Shown: positions 35,176 to 44,488 of the stretch, in pieces
Position numbering within the stretch: position 1 is the first letter of the stretch
Layout: each line of letters opens with the position of its first letter
NCBI GenBank assembly: GCA_050250665.1
Contig: JBFWOF010000006.1
Location: 62,001-126,000 of the forward strand
DNA length: 64,000 bases
Source of the DNA: JADKFD01 sp050250665
Lineage (GTDB): Bacteria > Pseudomonadota > Gammaproteobacteria > Xanthomonadales > SZUA-5
Direction: 5' to 3'
The notes under the pieces: generated by a model
Database searches by the model: none
What the model was told of the DNA's origin: nothing
What the model saw: the letters and a program-made list of their open reading frames with translations, nothing else
Position numbers and translations under genes: made by a program

Positions 35176-35772
35176 TCAACGCAGGTCGTACCAGACGCCA
35201 CGACCACCACCGTGCTGGTTGAGTGTGCCGCGCTCGACCAGAGCACGGAAATGCTGCTTCAGGGTGTTGCGGTTCGCGCCGATCAGCCTGATCGCATCGC
35301 CGATGGTCACGCGGCCGTGCTCGCGGGCGAACTCGACGATCTTGAGCGACAGCTCCGGCATGGCGGCCAACACGATCTTCTCGCGCTCGACCTTCTTCTC
35401 CAATCGCCGGACCTGCTCGGCCAGGGAGCGCAGGAAAAACAACAGCCAGGGCTGCCAGCCCGCATAGGTTGGGGTGAGTGAAACGAACCCCAACACTGTG
35501 ATGCGCAATAGCCGGCCGTTGGGGTTCGCGGTGCTCACCCCAACCTATTCGTACTGCTCGACCTCCCGGTCAAACAGCTTGCTGCCTTCGATGCGCGTGG
35601 AGGAGCCAATGCTCTCGATAGTCGCCACGCGCCTGAGCGCCGATAATCGATCAGGCGCAAGCCTACCCAAGGCGCGCCAGGCGCCTTTGAATTCGTCGAT
35701 CCTGGCGATCAGCTTCAGGATCTCCGGGGTGATCTGGATGGTGTCGGTTCGCAACATGAACCAATAATGCAC
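35176..35772 (-). pseudogene. Fic-family protein gene with the catalytic core deleted
   Basis: The N-terminal piece (35772 to about 35547) reads ITPEILKLIARIDEFKGAW, RALGRLAPDRLSALRRVATI, ESIGSSTRIEGSKLFDREVE, the standard start of Fic AMP-transferase proteins including the inhibitory-helix S-S-x-R-I-E-G motif. The C-terminal piece (about 35465 to 35176) is the winged-helix end (ITIGDAIRLIGANRNTLKQH, FRALVERGTLNQHGGGRG). The whole Fic core with its H-x-F-x-D/E-G-N-G-R-x-x-R site is missing. An 81-base palindromic element sits exactly at the junction. The gene therefore cannot make an active enzyme. Confidence 0.85.
35466..35546. repeat. Composite palindrome (BIME-like) at the Fic deletion scar
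   Basis: Outer arms AGGTTGGGGTGAG (35466-35478) and CTCACCCCAACCT (35534-35546) are perfect 13-base inverted repeats. Inner arms CGAACCCCAAC (35484-35494) and GTTGGGGTTCG (35518-35528) are perfect 11-base inverted repeats. Each half can also fold on its own. This is the build of paired REP sequences. Confidence 0.85.
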
Positions 35773-36145
35773 CCATTTACACCCATTTTTCCGGCAAGCA
35801 GAAACGCATCCAACAGCCAGTCAAGCCGCGCACGCATCGGGCCTGGTCTGTAGCGCTGACGCAGGCGACGGTGAGGGCGAGTGTAGTTCTGAAGTCAGTG
35901 ACTGACGGGATTTGGAGCAGATCGCGAGATGAAGCCCCACAGCTGCGGCAGCGGGCAGCGTCGGAACCGAACCTTCCATGCCACCGAGATCTTGTCCCGA
36001 TTGGAACAGGAATGAGCGGGGCAGCGGGATGGCAGCCAGCCACGACGATGCTCCCTCTCACAACAACCCGCAGGTCTGAAGTTCCGCGGCATTACGGCTG
36101 GCAACCGATCTGCGAGTATCCCCGCACCAGCCTCCGGTGTTAGCA
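35773..36145. other. Intergenic region upstream of the helicase fusion
   Basis: This holds the upstream region of the former Fic gene and of the helicase gene, which are divergent. No gene or clear promoter element can be supported. Confidence 0.4.
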
Positions 36146-39100
36146 ATGAACCCAAGCGCTTCAAGCGACGACCCGCGTTGGTGTCCTTTCTGCAACCCGG
36201 AGCCGCAACGGGTATTCCTGCGGCTGCGCCATGTCTACGCGCTTTGGGACGGGTTTCCGGTTACCGACGGCCACGCACTGATCGTTCCCTATCGACATGT
36301 GCCGACCTGGTTCGACGCCTCCAGCACCGAGCGCGCCGAGTTGTTTTCGGCCATCGACGCGGTCTGCTCGATCATCCGCGAACGCGGCGGTATCGACGGG
36401 TTCAACTTCGGCGTGAACGTCGGCGCCGCAGCCGGCCAGACCGTGCCGCATCTGCATCAGCACGTGATTCCGCGCCGCACCGGCGACATGCCCGATCCGC
36501 GTGGCGGCGTGCGCCATGTGATTCCGGGCAAGGGCAACTACCTGATCACGCGCGACGCGGCGCGCGGTCCGTCGATTGCCGACGCCGGCCCGGGCCAGCC
36601 CTGGCGGATCGATGCACCACCGCTGCTGACCACCGGCCCCGCGCACCCGCTGCTGCCGCACCTCGAACAGGATTTGTCGAGTGCGAGCCGCGTCGACATC
36701 GCCGTGGCTTTCGTCATGCCGAGCGGCGTGGAGCGCCTGTACGCACACTTCGACGACCTGTTGCGCCGTGGCGGTTCGCTGCGGTTGCTGACCGGCGACT
36801 ACCTCGGCGTCACCGATCCCGACGCCTTGCAGCGCCTGATCGATCTGCGTGCGATCCACGGCACTACCCGACTGGACCTTCGCGTCTACGTGACCGCCGG
36901 CCGCAGCTTCCATCCCAAGGCTTATCTGCTCACCGGCAACTACGCCGACGGCGTCGCCTGGGTCGGCAGCTCCAATCTGTCCGCGTCGGCGCTGGCCGAT
37001 GGCATCGAATGGAACTACCGCGTCGAATCTCGACGCGATGCGGCAGGACTGGCGCTCGTGCGCGGGGCATTCGAGACGCTATTTGCTGACCCGGCGACTC
37101 GCGATCTGGATGACGCATGGCTGTCCGAATACCGCGGGCGACGGCCGGCCCTGGCAGCGCTCGCGACCGAGTCGCCGGGCGAACCGCCCGAGCCGACGCC
37201 GGATTTGCCCACGCCCAATCCGGTGCAAGAGGAGGCGCTGACCGCCCTCAGGGCCACCCGCGTCGAAGGTGCGCGTGCCGGGCTCGTGGTCATGGCGACC
37301 GGCCTCGGCAAGACCTGGCTCGCCGCCTTCGACATCGCCGGACCGCAATTCCGTCGCGTGCTGTTCGTCGCCCACCGCGAGGAAATCCTGCATCAGGCGC
37401 TGGCCACCTTCCGCCGCATCCGCCCGGGCGCGGCGCTGGGTTTGTACAACGGCAGCGAACGTGTCGCCGATGCCGGAATCCTGTTCGCATCGATCCAGAC
37501 ACTAAGCCGCCGAGAGCATCTGGAGCGCTTCGATCCGCAAGCGTTCGACTACATCATCGTCGACGAATTCCACCATGCCTCCGCTGCCAGCTATCGACGC
37601 CTGATCGAGCACTTCGACCCGACCTTCCTGCTCGGACTGACGGCTACGCCGGAACGCACCGATGGCGGCAACCTGCTGGCCCTTTGCGGCGAGAATCTGG
37701 TCTACCGTTGCGGCGTGCCGCGCGGCATCGACCTCGGCCTGCTTTGCGCTTACCGCTACTTCGGCGTGCCCGACGAGGTCGACTATCGCAATGTTCCGTG
37801 GAAAAGCGGCCGCTTCGACGAAACCGAGCTGACTGCCGCCGTCGCCACCGAGCTACGCGCTGCGAACATCGTCGATCAATGGCGCAAGCGCGCCGGTGCA
37901 CGCACCTTGGCGTTCTGCGTGTCGCAGCGCCACGCCGAATACATGAAACGCTATTTCCTAGACGCCGGCATCCCCTGCGCCGCCGTGCATTCCGGCCCCG
38001 GCGCCGATCCGCGCGCCCTGTCGCTGGAGCAACTGGCCGCCGCGCAGCTTAAGGTCATATTCGCCGTCGACATGTTCAACGAAGGCGTCGACGTCCCCGC
38101 CATCGACACTGTGATGATGCTGCGCCCGACCGAATCGGCAGTCATCTGGCTGCAGCAGTTCGGCCGCGGCCTGCGCAAGCACGGCGACAAGCGCCTGACG
38201 GTCATCGACTACATCGGCAATCACCGCAGCTTCCTCACCAAGGTCCGCGCGCTGCTGGCAATCGAGGGCGGTGGTGATCGGGCGATTGCTGCGGCGCTGC
38301 GGGCGTATCAAGAGCAACGGCTCGGTCTTCCGGTGGGCTGTGAAGTCACCTATGAACTGAAGGCGATCGAAATCCTGTTTGCGCTGCTTCCGCAGGGCCC
38401 AAGGGATGCCCTGCGCGACTACTACGAGGATTTCCGCGACCGCCACGGCCAGCGTCCCACTGCATCCGAAGCATTCCACGATGGCTACCTGCCGGAATCG
38501 GCGCGCGCCGGCTACGGGTCCTGGTTCGGTCTGGTGCGCGCAATGGACGATTTCAGCACCGACGACGAAGCCGCGTGGTCGGCAGCCGCCAGCTTTCTCG
38601 TAGGCCTGGAAGTCACCCGCATGACAGCCAGCTTCAAGATGCTGGTGCTGCAGGCGATGCTGAACACCGATTCGCTGCCGGGCGATGAAGGCATCGAAAT
38701 CTCCGTCCTGACCGACGAATTCGCCCGCCTCGCCCGCCGACTTCCCGCGCTGACCAAGGAAGTCGGCCCGGCACTCGACGACCCGGTCGCCCTGCGCAGG
38801 CTGATCGAGACCAATCCCATCAACGCATGGACCGGCACCGGCGCCCTGAACAACCAGGTCGCCTTCGCCTACCAGAACCAGCGCCTGCGCTATCTCGGCA
38901 CCATCCCTCCCGCCGCCCGCGAAGCTTTCCGCGGACTAGTGAGGGAACTCGTTGATTGGCGGCTGGCGGAGTACCTGCTGCGGCCTGCCACCGATGCCGA
39001 TCATTCAAGCTTCGTCATGAGCGTCAAGCACGCCAGCGGCAATCCGATCCTGTTCCTGCCTGACCGCGAGCGGACCCCGTCGATTCCAGAACAGGGTTGG

Positions 39101-39772
39101 CATGACGTCAGCATCGACGGCGAGACCTACCGAGCCAACTTCGTCAAGATCGCGGTCAACGTCGTTTGCGCCGCAGACAGCGACAAAAACGTGCTGTCGA
39201 AGATCCTGCGCGGCTGGTTCGGTCCCGACGCCGGCCTGCCGGGAACCGATTTCAAGGTCAGCTGCGAGCGAGCCGACGACGGATGGACATGGAAGCCGCT
39301 GGGCCGGGCACCCGACGAAGAACCCGAGATCTTTCGCCGCTACTCGCGCGAACAAATTCCCAGACTGTTCGGTGAGCGCTACAGCGAGGCCATCTGGAAC
39401 AGCGGATTCGTAGTCATCACGACGGAGAAACCCCGCGCGATCTGCCTGCTCGTAACCATCGACCGCGAAGGCATGAGCGAGCAGTTCCAGTATCACAACC
39501 GCTTCCTCGCGCCAGACCGGTTCCAGTGGCAAAGTCAGAATCGCACCGCGCAGGACAGCAAGAACGGGCGACTGATCCGCGATCACCAGCAACTCGGCGT
39601 GGCAATTCACTTGTTTATCCGCGCAGAAAAGAAACGCGGTGGTGCGCCGGCGGCGTTCCTGTATTGCGGAGCCGTCACCTTCGAAACATGGGAGGGCAAC
39701 GAGCCGATCACAGTGAACTGGCGGTTGCAGCAAGCGCTGCCGCAGCGATTACTAGAGTCCATTCGGCGTTAG
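36146..39772 (+). CDS. HIT-PLD-SF2 helicase-DUF3427 fusion protein
   Basis: A 1208-residue cytosolic multidomain protein. Residues 1-130 are a HIT nucleotide-hydrolase domain with CPFC at 13-16 and the histidine triad HLHQHV (102-107). Residues about 165-320 are a phospholipase-D-like nuclease domain (HPKAYLL with H256, K258; WVGSSNLSASAL). Residues about 355-560 are the SF2 helicase N-terminal domain (Walker A ATGLGKTW 384-391, DEFHH 473-477, LTATPERTD). Residues about 580-720 are the helicase C-terminal domain (IFAVDMFNEGVDVPAIDTVM, QQFGRGLRKHGDK). The last ~300 residues match DUF3427. PLD-helicase-DUF3427 proteins are found in defence islands; the HIT domain may hydrolyse a nucleotide signal. 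Single gene, no methylase nearby. Confidence 0.88.
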   Translation: MNPSASSDDPRWCPFCNPEPQRVFLRLRHVYALWDGFPVTDGHALIVPYRHVPTWFDASSTERAELFSAIDAVCSIIRERGGIDGFNFGVNVGAAAGQTVPHLHQHVIPRRTGDMPDPRGGVRHVIPGKGNYLITRDAARGPSIADAGPGQPWRIDAPPLLTTGPAHPLLPHLEQDLSSASRVDIAVAFVMPSGVERLYAHFDDLLRRGGSLRLLTGDYLGVTDPDALQRLIDLRAIHGTTRLDLRVYVTAGRSFHPKAYLLTGNYADGVAWVGSSNLSASALADGIEWNYRVESRRDAAGLALVRGAFETLFADPATRDLDDAWLSEYRGRRPALAALATESPGEPPEPTPDLPTPNPVQEEALTALRATRVEGARAGLVVMATGLGKTWLAAFDIAGPQFRRVLFVAHREEILHQALATFRRIRPGAALGLYNGSERVADAGILFASIQTLSRREHLERFDPQAFDYIIVDEFHHASAASYRRLIEHFDPTFLLGLTATPERTDGGNLLALCGENLVYRCGVPRGIDLGLLCAYRYFGVPDEVDYRNVPWKSGRFDETELTAAVATELRAANIVDQWRKRAGARTLAFCVSQRHAEYMKRYFLDAGIPCAAVHSGPGADPRALSLEQLAAAQLKVIFAVDMFNEGVDVPAIDTVMMLRPTESAVIWLQQFGRGLRKHGDKRLTVIDYIGNHRSFLTKVRALLAIEGGGDRAIAAALRAYQEQRLGLPVGCEVTYELKAIEILFALLPQGPRDALRDYYEDFRDRHGQRPTASEAFHDGYLPESARAGYGSWFGLVRAMDDFSTDDEAAWSAAASFLVGLEVTRMTASFKMLVLQAMLNTDSLPGDEGIEISVLTDEFARLARRLPALTKEVGPALDDPVALRRLIETNPINAWTGTGALNNQVAFAYQNQRLRYLGTIPPAAREAFRGLVRELVDWRLAEYLLRPATDADHSSFVMSVKHASGNPILFLPDRERTPSIPEQGWHDVSIDGETYRANFVKIAVNVVCAADSDKNVLSKILRGWFGPDAGLPGTDFKVSCERADDGWTWKPLGRAPDEEPEIFRRYSREQIPRLFGERYSEAIWNSGFVVITTEKPRAICLLVTIDREGMSEQFQYHNRFLAPDRFQWQSQNRTAQDSKNGRLIRDHQQLGVAIHLFIRAEKKRGGAPAAFLYCGAVTFETWEGNEPITVNWRLQQALPQRLLESIRR

Positions 39773-40350
39773 CCCCCGCGTCGACAGCGATTACTTGCGA
39801 CTGCGCAGGCAGCATTTGTTTCGCGCAAGCCTCTGGCAAGAGGCCGTCAATCCTGTACAGCGAGAAAATGAGGTCGACACCGGCGAGACGTCGCCAATAT
39901 GCTCAAGGCTCCTCGCCACCGCTTCCCGATTCCCTCGCCCCGCAAAGATCTTGAATCAGCATCGGCTGACCGAGGTGCGCAACGCCAACAACGGGGATTT
40001 CCAGGGCTACGCAGCGCCCGAGCGCGCTGTGCTTGCTGAGGTCCTCGTCGGTCTGGCATAGATAGATCGAGCGCTCGCAGGCGGTGCAGAAGCGGATGGC
40101 TGGGTCGCCCTGCACCGGTTCCAACTTCTGCCGGCGGGCGCGGCAGCGTTTGGCCAGCCCGTATGGGTTGCGGTGAGTGGAACAACAGCGCGACGCACCG
40201 TGATCGGCCCTGTCGCGGTGCCTGGCGGTGACATCCAGACCAACCTGCGTCTTGCCGGCGCCCGGCACGCCGGTCACGGAGGGAATTGCCTTGGGTCAGA
40301 AACTTGTCGATGGCGCCGCGTCCATGAGCCCATGTCGACAGTTCTTGATG
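39773..40350. other. Intergenic region with decayed minus-strand coding relics
   Basis: On the minus strand, 40277-40230 reads TGVPGAGKTQVGLDV, a P-loop like that of DUF2075-type ATPases, then the frame is lost. In the same strand about 40140-39950 reads IRFCTACERSIYLCQTDEDL, then SKHSALGRCVALEIP, a Cys/His-rich block that could be a zinc-ribbon remnant. Neither belongs to an intact gene. I treat both as fossils of unknown parents. Confidence 0.4.
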
Positions 40351-40435
40351 CGTCATTGCGAGGAGCAAAGCGACGAAGCAATCCAGTGCCCGTATGGATA
40401 TGCGTCTGGATTGCTTCGCTACGCTCGCAATGACG
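40351..40435. repeat. Inverted repeat of the CATTGCGAG/GAAGCAATC family
   Basis: Arms at 40351-40386 (starting CGTCATTGCGAGGAGCAAAG) and 40406-40435 (ending GCTCGCAATGACG) form a long imperfect hairpin with a 19-base loop. The same palindrome type is widespread in proteobacterial genomes as a dispersed intergenic repeat. Confidence 0.8.
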
Positions 40436-40580
40436 CCGGAGGGGGTTCATGGCCCTTGTGCAGAGTCGGACCGATACAAGCGGCTCGCAACGACGCCGGG
40501 GGTACATGGACCATGGGCAGTGTCTAGCGGGCTTGGTGAGGAATTCGTCGGTCTGGCACCGATGTCCCACGAGAGTTTGC

Positions 40581-42941
40581 TCATGCCGCGGCCCTCATCT
40601 CGTGGGCGCCATCGCCGCGCTCGGGCAATAGCGCACCCTGCAAGGCGCTGTCCTCCTCGGCTTCGAGTTGCGCGGTGCTGGCGGCGCGGAATTTCCGGGC
40701 CAGATCATCATTGCCGAGTGCAGTGGCGCAGCGTGCCAGCCAGCCCAGGCTCCACACCGACTGTTTGTTCGGATCGACCACGCGGCTGATCGCGTCCTGG
40801 TGCAGCAGGCGCGCGGCGGCGGGTTGGTCTAGCGCGGCGACGATGTCGCCCTTCAGCACCAGGTGCGCCGGCTGTGGATCGCGCGCCAGCACCTGATCGA
40901 TGGCTTCCAGCGCGGCCGGGTGGCGCTTGTTGCGATGCAGGAACAACGCGAGGTTGAATCCCGCCGTGGGCCACTCGGCGGCTTGCCGGTAGACCGATTC
41001 GGCGCGCGCCAGATCGCCCAGTTCTTCCAGATAGATGGCCCTCAGGTTGAGCAGGTTGAAGGTGGGGCCGTCGCGCTGCACGGCGCAGGAAATGTAGTGC
41101 AGCGCGCGCTCGCGCTGACCGATACGGGCGGCATCGCGGGCCATCTGCTCGAACATGCGACCAAGCTGCGCGTCGGGAAAGTTGCCGCAACGAACCAGTT
41201 CCTCGGCTTCCAGCAGGCGGCAGCGGGCGAGCTGTCCCTGATCGGTGTGCGTCAGCGGCGCATCGAAGCGCTGCTCGAAGTCGCAGTCGCCGCCATCCTC
41301 GCCCCGTACGCGACGGAGCTTCAGGGTGATGCACTGGTTCTCGTCCAGCGACCAGACCACTTCCAGCGGCTCACCTTGCACGACCGGCGCCTCCAGCTGC
41401 CAGATCGAGCGACCGACCACGCGGCTGCCGTCGGCAATCACTTCGATGGCCAGATCCATGGGGCGATCGGCCACGGTGGCCGGCGCGTACACGCGCACCG
41501 GCTGATCCGCGTTGACCGGCAGCGCGGCTCCAGCCTTCACCAGGGAAACCAGTCCCTGACGCGTGCGCAGACCCAGTTCGGCGCTGCTCGCCGGGGCGAT
41601 GAGCGGCTTGCCGGTGGCGGCGATGGCCAGCGCCTGCAAGGCCGCGCCGCGGGCGATGGCGCCCTGCACATCGAGGTCATCGCCCAACTCGACGACATCG
41701 GCTTCGGCGAAGTAGTTCTGCAAGGCCTGCTGCACCTGCGGAATGCGGCTGCTGGAGCCGGCCAGCACCACCAGATCGATGGCCTCGGGCAGCAGCCCGG
41801 CGCGGGCCAGCACCTGATGAATGGGCCGGAACACCGAATCGCGCTCGACATACTCGTCGGACGCGGTCTTGTCGGGATGCGCTTCGAGAAAGGGTCGCAG
41901 CAGTTTCTCGAAGGTAGTTTGATCGAGGCGCGCGTCGCTGAGGAACAGTTCGCGGCCATCCCACTCGATGCAGTGATCGCCGGCCGACACCACCTCGATG
42001 GCGCCGGTGGCGTCCCCTTCCTCGATCTGCGCGCGCAAGCGCTGGCACAGGGCGCGCTTCAGTTGCTCGGCCACCGGCAGCAACACCGGCTCGAAGCGGC
42101 GGCGCTTGTCGGCGAAGGACACCGCGGTGCGCGACAGCCGGTAGCGCTCCAGCAGCGTCGGAATCAGGTGGCCGTGGACGATGGCGCGGTCGATATCGCC
42201 GCCGCCAATGCGGTGGTAACGGCTGGTCGCCAGCAGACGCGGCGCCAGGGCCGCGGTCTCCGAGGCCTGCAAGGTGAACAAGGCGACATCGCAGGTGCCA
42301 CCGCCGAAGTCGAAGACCAGCCAGGTCGCGCCGGCCGCCAGATGCTCGCCGGCCATGTCGGGATCGCGGTGCAGCAAGTCGAGCACGGCGGCATAAGGCT
42401 CATCCAGCAGACGGACGTCCTGATATTCACCGAGCACCAGCGCAGCGGCGTCCAGCGTGGCGGTGCGCTGCGCGCCATGGAAGGAAGCCGGCACCGTGAT
42501 CACCATGGGGTTGGCGATCGGCTCGGAATCGAGTCCGGCTGCCTCATACAGATGGCCGATGAGGTGGCCGGCAATCGCCGTGGCCGATCGGAATCCTTCC
42601 GGCGCACGCGCATAGGTGTGGCGCAGCCCGATCTCGTTCTTGCACTCGGAGAACGAACCCCGGTGCTGGAAGAAGCGCGGCGTACGCGCCAGTCGTTTGG
42701 CCGCATGACCGACGATAGCCTCGCCATCCTTCACCGCCACCACCGAGGGCACCGCGATCTGGCCCTCGGGCTGCCCCGGCTCGTCAATCGTCTGGCACTC
42801 GCACAGCAGCTCCCCGGCCTCGAAGCGCGCCACCGCGATGCAGCTCTTGGTAGTGCCAAGATCGATGCCGACGGCAGCGCCGTCGAACTCCATTTGCACC
42901 AGCACATCGCGCAGTTCGTCAAACACGGTGGTTGCAGTCAT
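40581..42941 (-). CDS. Hsp70-family chaperone fused to a TPR-like tail
   Basis: A 786-residue cytosolic protein. The start at 42941 (MTATTVFDEL) has GGAG eight bases upstream. The ATPase domain (about 22-400) has GIDLGTTKSCIAV (25-37), the phosphate-2 block WLVFDFGGGTCDVALF and the adenosine block VVLAGSSSRIPQVQQAL. A substrate-binding-like part follows (about 410-540: SAELGLRTRQGLVSLVKAGA, ALPVNADQPVRVYAPATVAD) but is shorter than in DnaK. The C-terminal ~200 residues are TPR-like helices (ERALHYISCAVQRDGPTFNL, LARAESVYRQAAEWPTAGFN). It lacks the DnaK lid and EEVD-like end and is not next to dnaJ or grpE, so a specialised Hsp70 is likely. Confidence 0.85.
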   Translation of the reverse strand: MTATTVFDELRDVLVQMEFDGAAVGIDLGTTKSCIAVARFEAGELLCECQTIDEPGQPEGQIAVPSVVAVKDGEAIVGHAAKRLARTPRFFQHRGSFSECKNEIGLRHTYARAPEGFRSATAIAGHLIGHLYEAAGLDSEPIANPMVITVPASFHGAQRTATLDAAALVLGEYQDVRLLDEPYAAVLDLLHRDPDMAGEHLAAGATWLVFDFGGGTCDVALFTLQASETAALAPRLLATSRYHRIGGGDIDRAIVHGHLIPTLLERYRLSRTAVSFADKRRRFEPVLLPVAEQLKRALCQRLRAQIEEGDATGAIEVVSAGDHCIEWDGRELFLSDARLDQTTFEKLLRPFLEAHPDKTASDEYVERDSVFRPIHQVLARAGLLPEAIDLVVLAGSSSRIPQVQQALQNYFAEADVVELGDDLDVQGAIARGAALQALAIAATGKPLIAPASSAELGLRTRQGLVSLVKAGAALPVNADQPVRVYAPATVADRPMDLAIEVIADGSRVVGRSIWQLEAPVVQGEPLEVVWSLDENQCITLKLRRVRGEDGGDCDFEQRFDAPLTHTDQGQLARCRLLEAEELVRCGNFPDAQLGRMFEQMARDAARIGQRERALHYISCAVQRDGPTFNLLNLRAIYLEELGDLARAESVYRQAAEWPTAGFNLALFLHRNKRHPAALEAIDQVLARDPQPAHLVLKGDIVAALDQPAAARLLHQDAISRVVDPNKQSVWSLGWLARCATALGNDDLARKFRAASTAQLEAEEDSALQGALLPERGDGAHEMRAAA

Positions 42942-43226
42942 CGCACGGCTCCTGGCCTGATGGGTTGTTGCAAGCCCAGCGTGCGTGCAGCCGGTATCAG
43001 CAGCTGAGACCGGCCGGCAGGCGCAGCCGTCACGTAGACCCTTCGGGTCAACGTGACCTACTTCCAATGGCTTGATTCATGAGTAGGCGCGCCACCATGG
43101 GCGACCGAGACTCCCACAGGTCTGGCGACACGCAGTCCGACGCACGCGATGACCCGCAGGAACCCGCAGCGGTGCGCAGTGGTTGCGGTTTTGGGCTGGC
43201 GAAGAGAGTCGGTTTGCTTCGAGAGA

Positions 43227-43302
<76 letters not shown>

Positions 43303-43484
43303 TTTGTCTCTTCATCGCAACTGGCGTGATCCTGCATGACCAAACCAGCAGGGGACCAGTATTGATCTCACCGGCCCCGCAGCATAGCTGCGTGGCGTTC
43401 AGCCCTCCACGAGCGATGCTCGTGATCGCTTGGCGGCGATCGGGGGGTGGATTCTGCCGCAAAGTGACGGGTTTCGGGAAACCG

Positions 43485-43717
43485 GATGTAGGAGCGACCT
43501 TGCGTCGCGATCACGGTGCCCATCCAAGACTATGGCGGCGTGTGGCCAGAAAAAGGAACGCTGAGAACGCAGAGGGGCGCAGAGAACGCAGAGATGGCTG
43601 GATCGGCCAGATCGGCTTCTCTCTGCGTTCTCTGCGGATCTCAGCGTTCTCCGCGTTGAAGCCCTTGTGGCGGCAAGCGCCCGGCAAGGGGTCGCGACGC
43701 GAGGTCGCTCCTACATC
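43485..43717. repeat. Inverted palindromic repeats around a GCAGAGAACGC repeat
   Basis: GATGTAGGAGCGACCT (43485-43500) and its complement AGGTCGCTCCTACATC (43702-43717) bracket a second inverted repeat built of AACGCAGAGA-type sequence (43558-43590 against 43620-43665). Both units are common dispersed intergenic repeats of high-GC gammaproteobacteria. The nested arrangement suggests insertion of one repeat type into or between copies of the other. Confidence 0.75.
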
Positions 43718-43791
43718 TGGCTGGCTGTTTCGCAGGGGGGCGGGATGCCGCAGTTTGGCGATTGGGTGCGCGATGTGGCCGCCTTGTCGCG

Positions 43792-43851
43792 GACGGAGTC
43801 CGCTCCCACAGGTGGGCGGGAGGACGGAGTCCGCTCCCACAGGTGGGCGGG
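43792..43851. repeat. Two tandem 31-base repeats
   Basis: GACGGAGTCCGCTCCCACAG followed by GTGGGCGGG occurs at 43792-43820 and again at 43823-43851, just upstream of the stop of the UPF0149 gene on the opposite strand. The CGGAGTCCGCTCCCACAG unit is another dispersed intergenic repeat. Confidence 0.75.
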
Positions 43852-43861
43852 GAGGACGCAG

Positions 43862-44488
43862 TCAGTGCAGCGTCGCGCCCGGCGGTGGGCTGGTTTCGGG
43901 GGGATGTTCCTGCCAGTACTGGCGGATATCGAGCAGCACGCTGGCCAGTTGCGCGACCACCAGATCGCGTTCGCGTTCGGACAGGGGCGCCATTTCCGGG
44001 TTGCGGATTTCGGCGAAGACGCCGTCGTCCACGCCCAGGGCGACGATGGGGGCGAGCAGGTCGAGCAGACTGCGGTCTTCCTGCATGCGCAGCTCCCAGA
44101 TCTCGGCGTTCAGATCCACGCCCAGGCTGAAGCCCTCGCACCAGCCGCCGGCGTCGACGGTACGTTCGCCGCTGTCGGTGTCGTGCTCGGCAAATACGGG
44201 ATCGTAGCTGTGCAGTTCCAGACCGTGTTCGATCGAATTCATCAGCCGCAGCAACAGATCGAGGAGTCGCTGCAGTCGTGGCGAGGGTGCACCCAGCGGT
44301 TCGCCGCCTAGGATGACCGGCAGCCATTCCTCCGGTCCGATCGGCTGCGGTCCCACCACCAGCGCGGTCAGCAGGGCCTGGGCGCCATCCAGTCGCAGGC
44401 CGTCATCGGCACCCAGCGACTCCAGCAGGCGATCAATTTCTTCGAAATCCTGTTCGTCCAGCAGCACCGCGGATTCAGCCGGCTTCAC
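43862..44488 (-). CDS. UPF0149 (YecA/YgfB-like) family protein
   Basis: A 208-residue protein if the GTG at 44488 is used; that GTG overlaps the xthA stop as GTGA, the usual sign of translational coupling. An ATG at 44506 is the alternative. Family features are DFEEIDRLLESLG near the start, GAQALLTALVVGP, EEWLPVILGG and the conserved AGGWCEGFSLGVDL (about 130-143), then an acidic helical end. E. coli YgfB modulates gene regulation and YecA is a related helical protein; the role here is open. No C-terminal SEC-C zinc motif is present. Confidence 0.8.
   Translation of the reverse strand: MKPAESAVLLDEQDFEEIDRLLESLGADDGLRLDGAQALLTALVVGPQPIGPEEWLPVILGGEPLGAPSPRLQRLLDLLLRLMNSIEHGLELHSYDPVFAEHDTDSGERTVDAGGWCEGFSLGVDLNAEIWELRMQEDRSLLDLLAPIVALGVDDGVFAEIRNPEMAPLSERERDLVVAQLASVLLDIRQYWQEHPPETSPPPGATLH

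Noticed and set aside
40863..43007. A 714-codon plus-strand frame
   Set aside because: It lies wholly opposite the Hsp70 gene, whose motifs are certain. The product is H/Q/R-rich without motifs.
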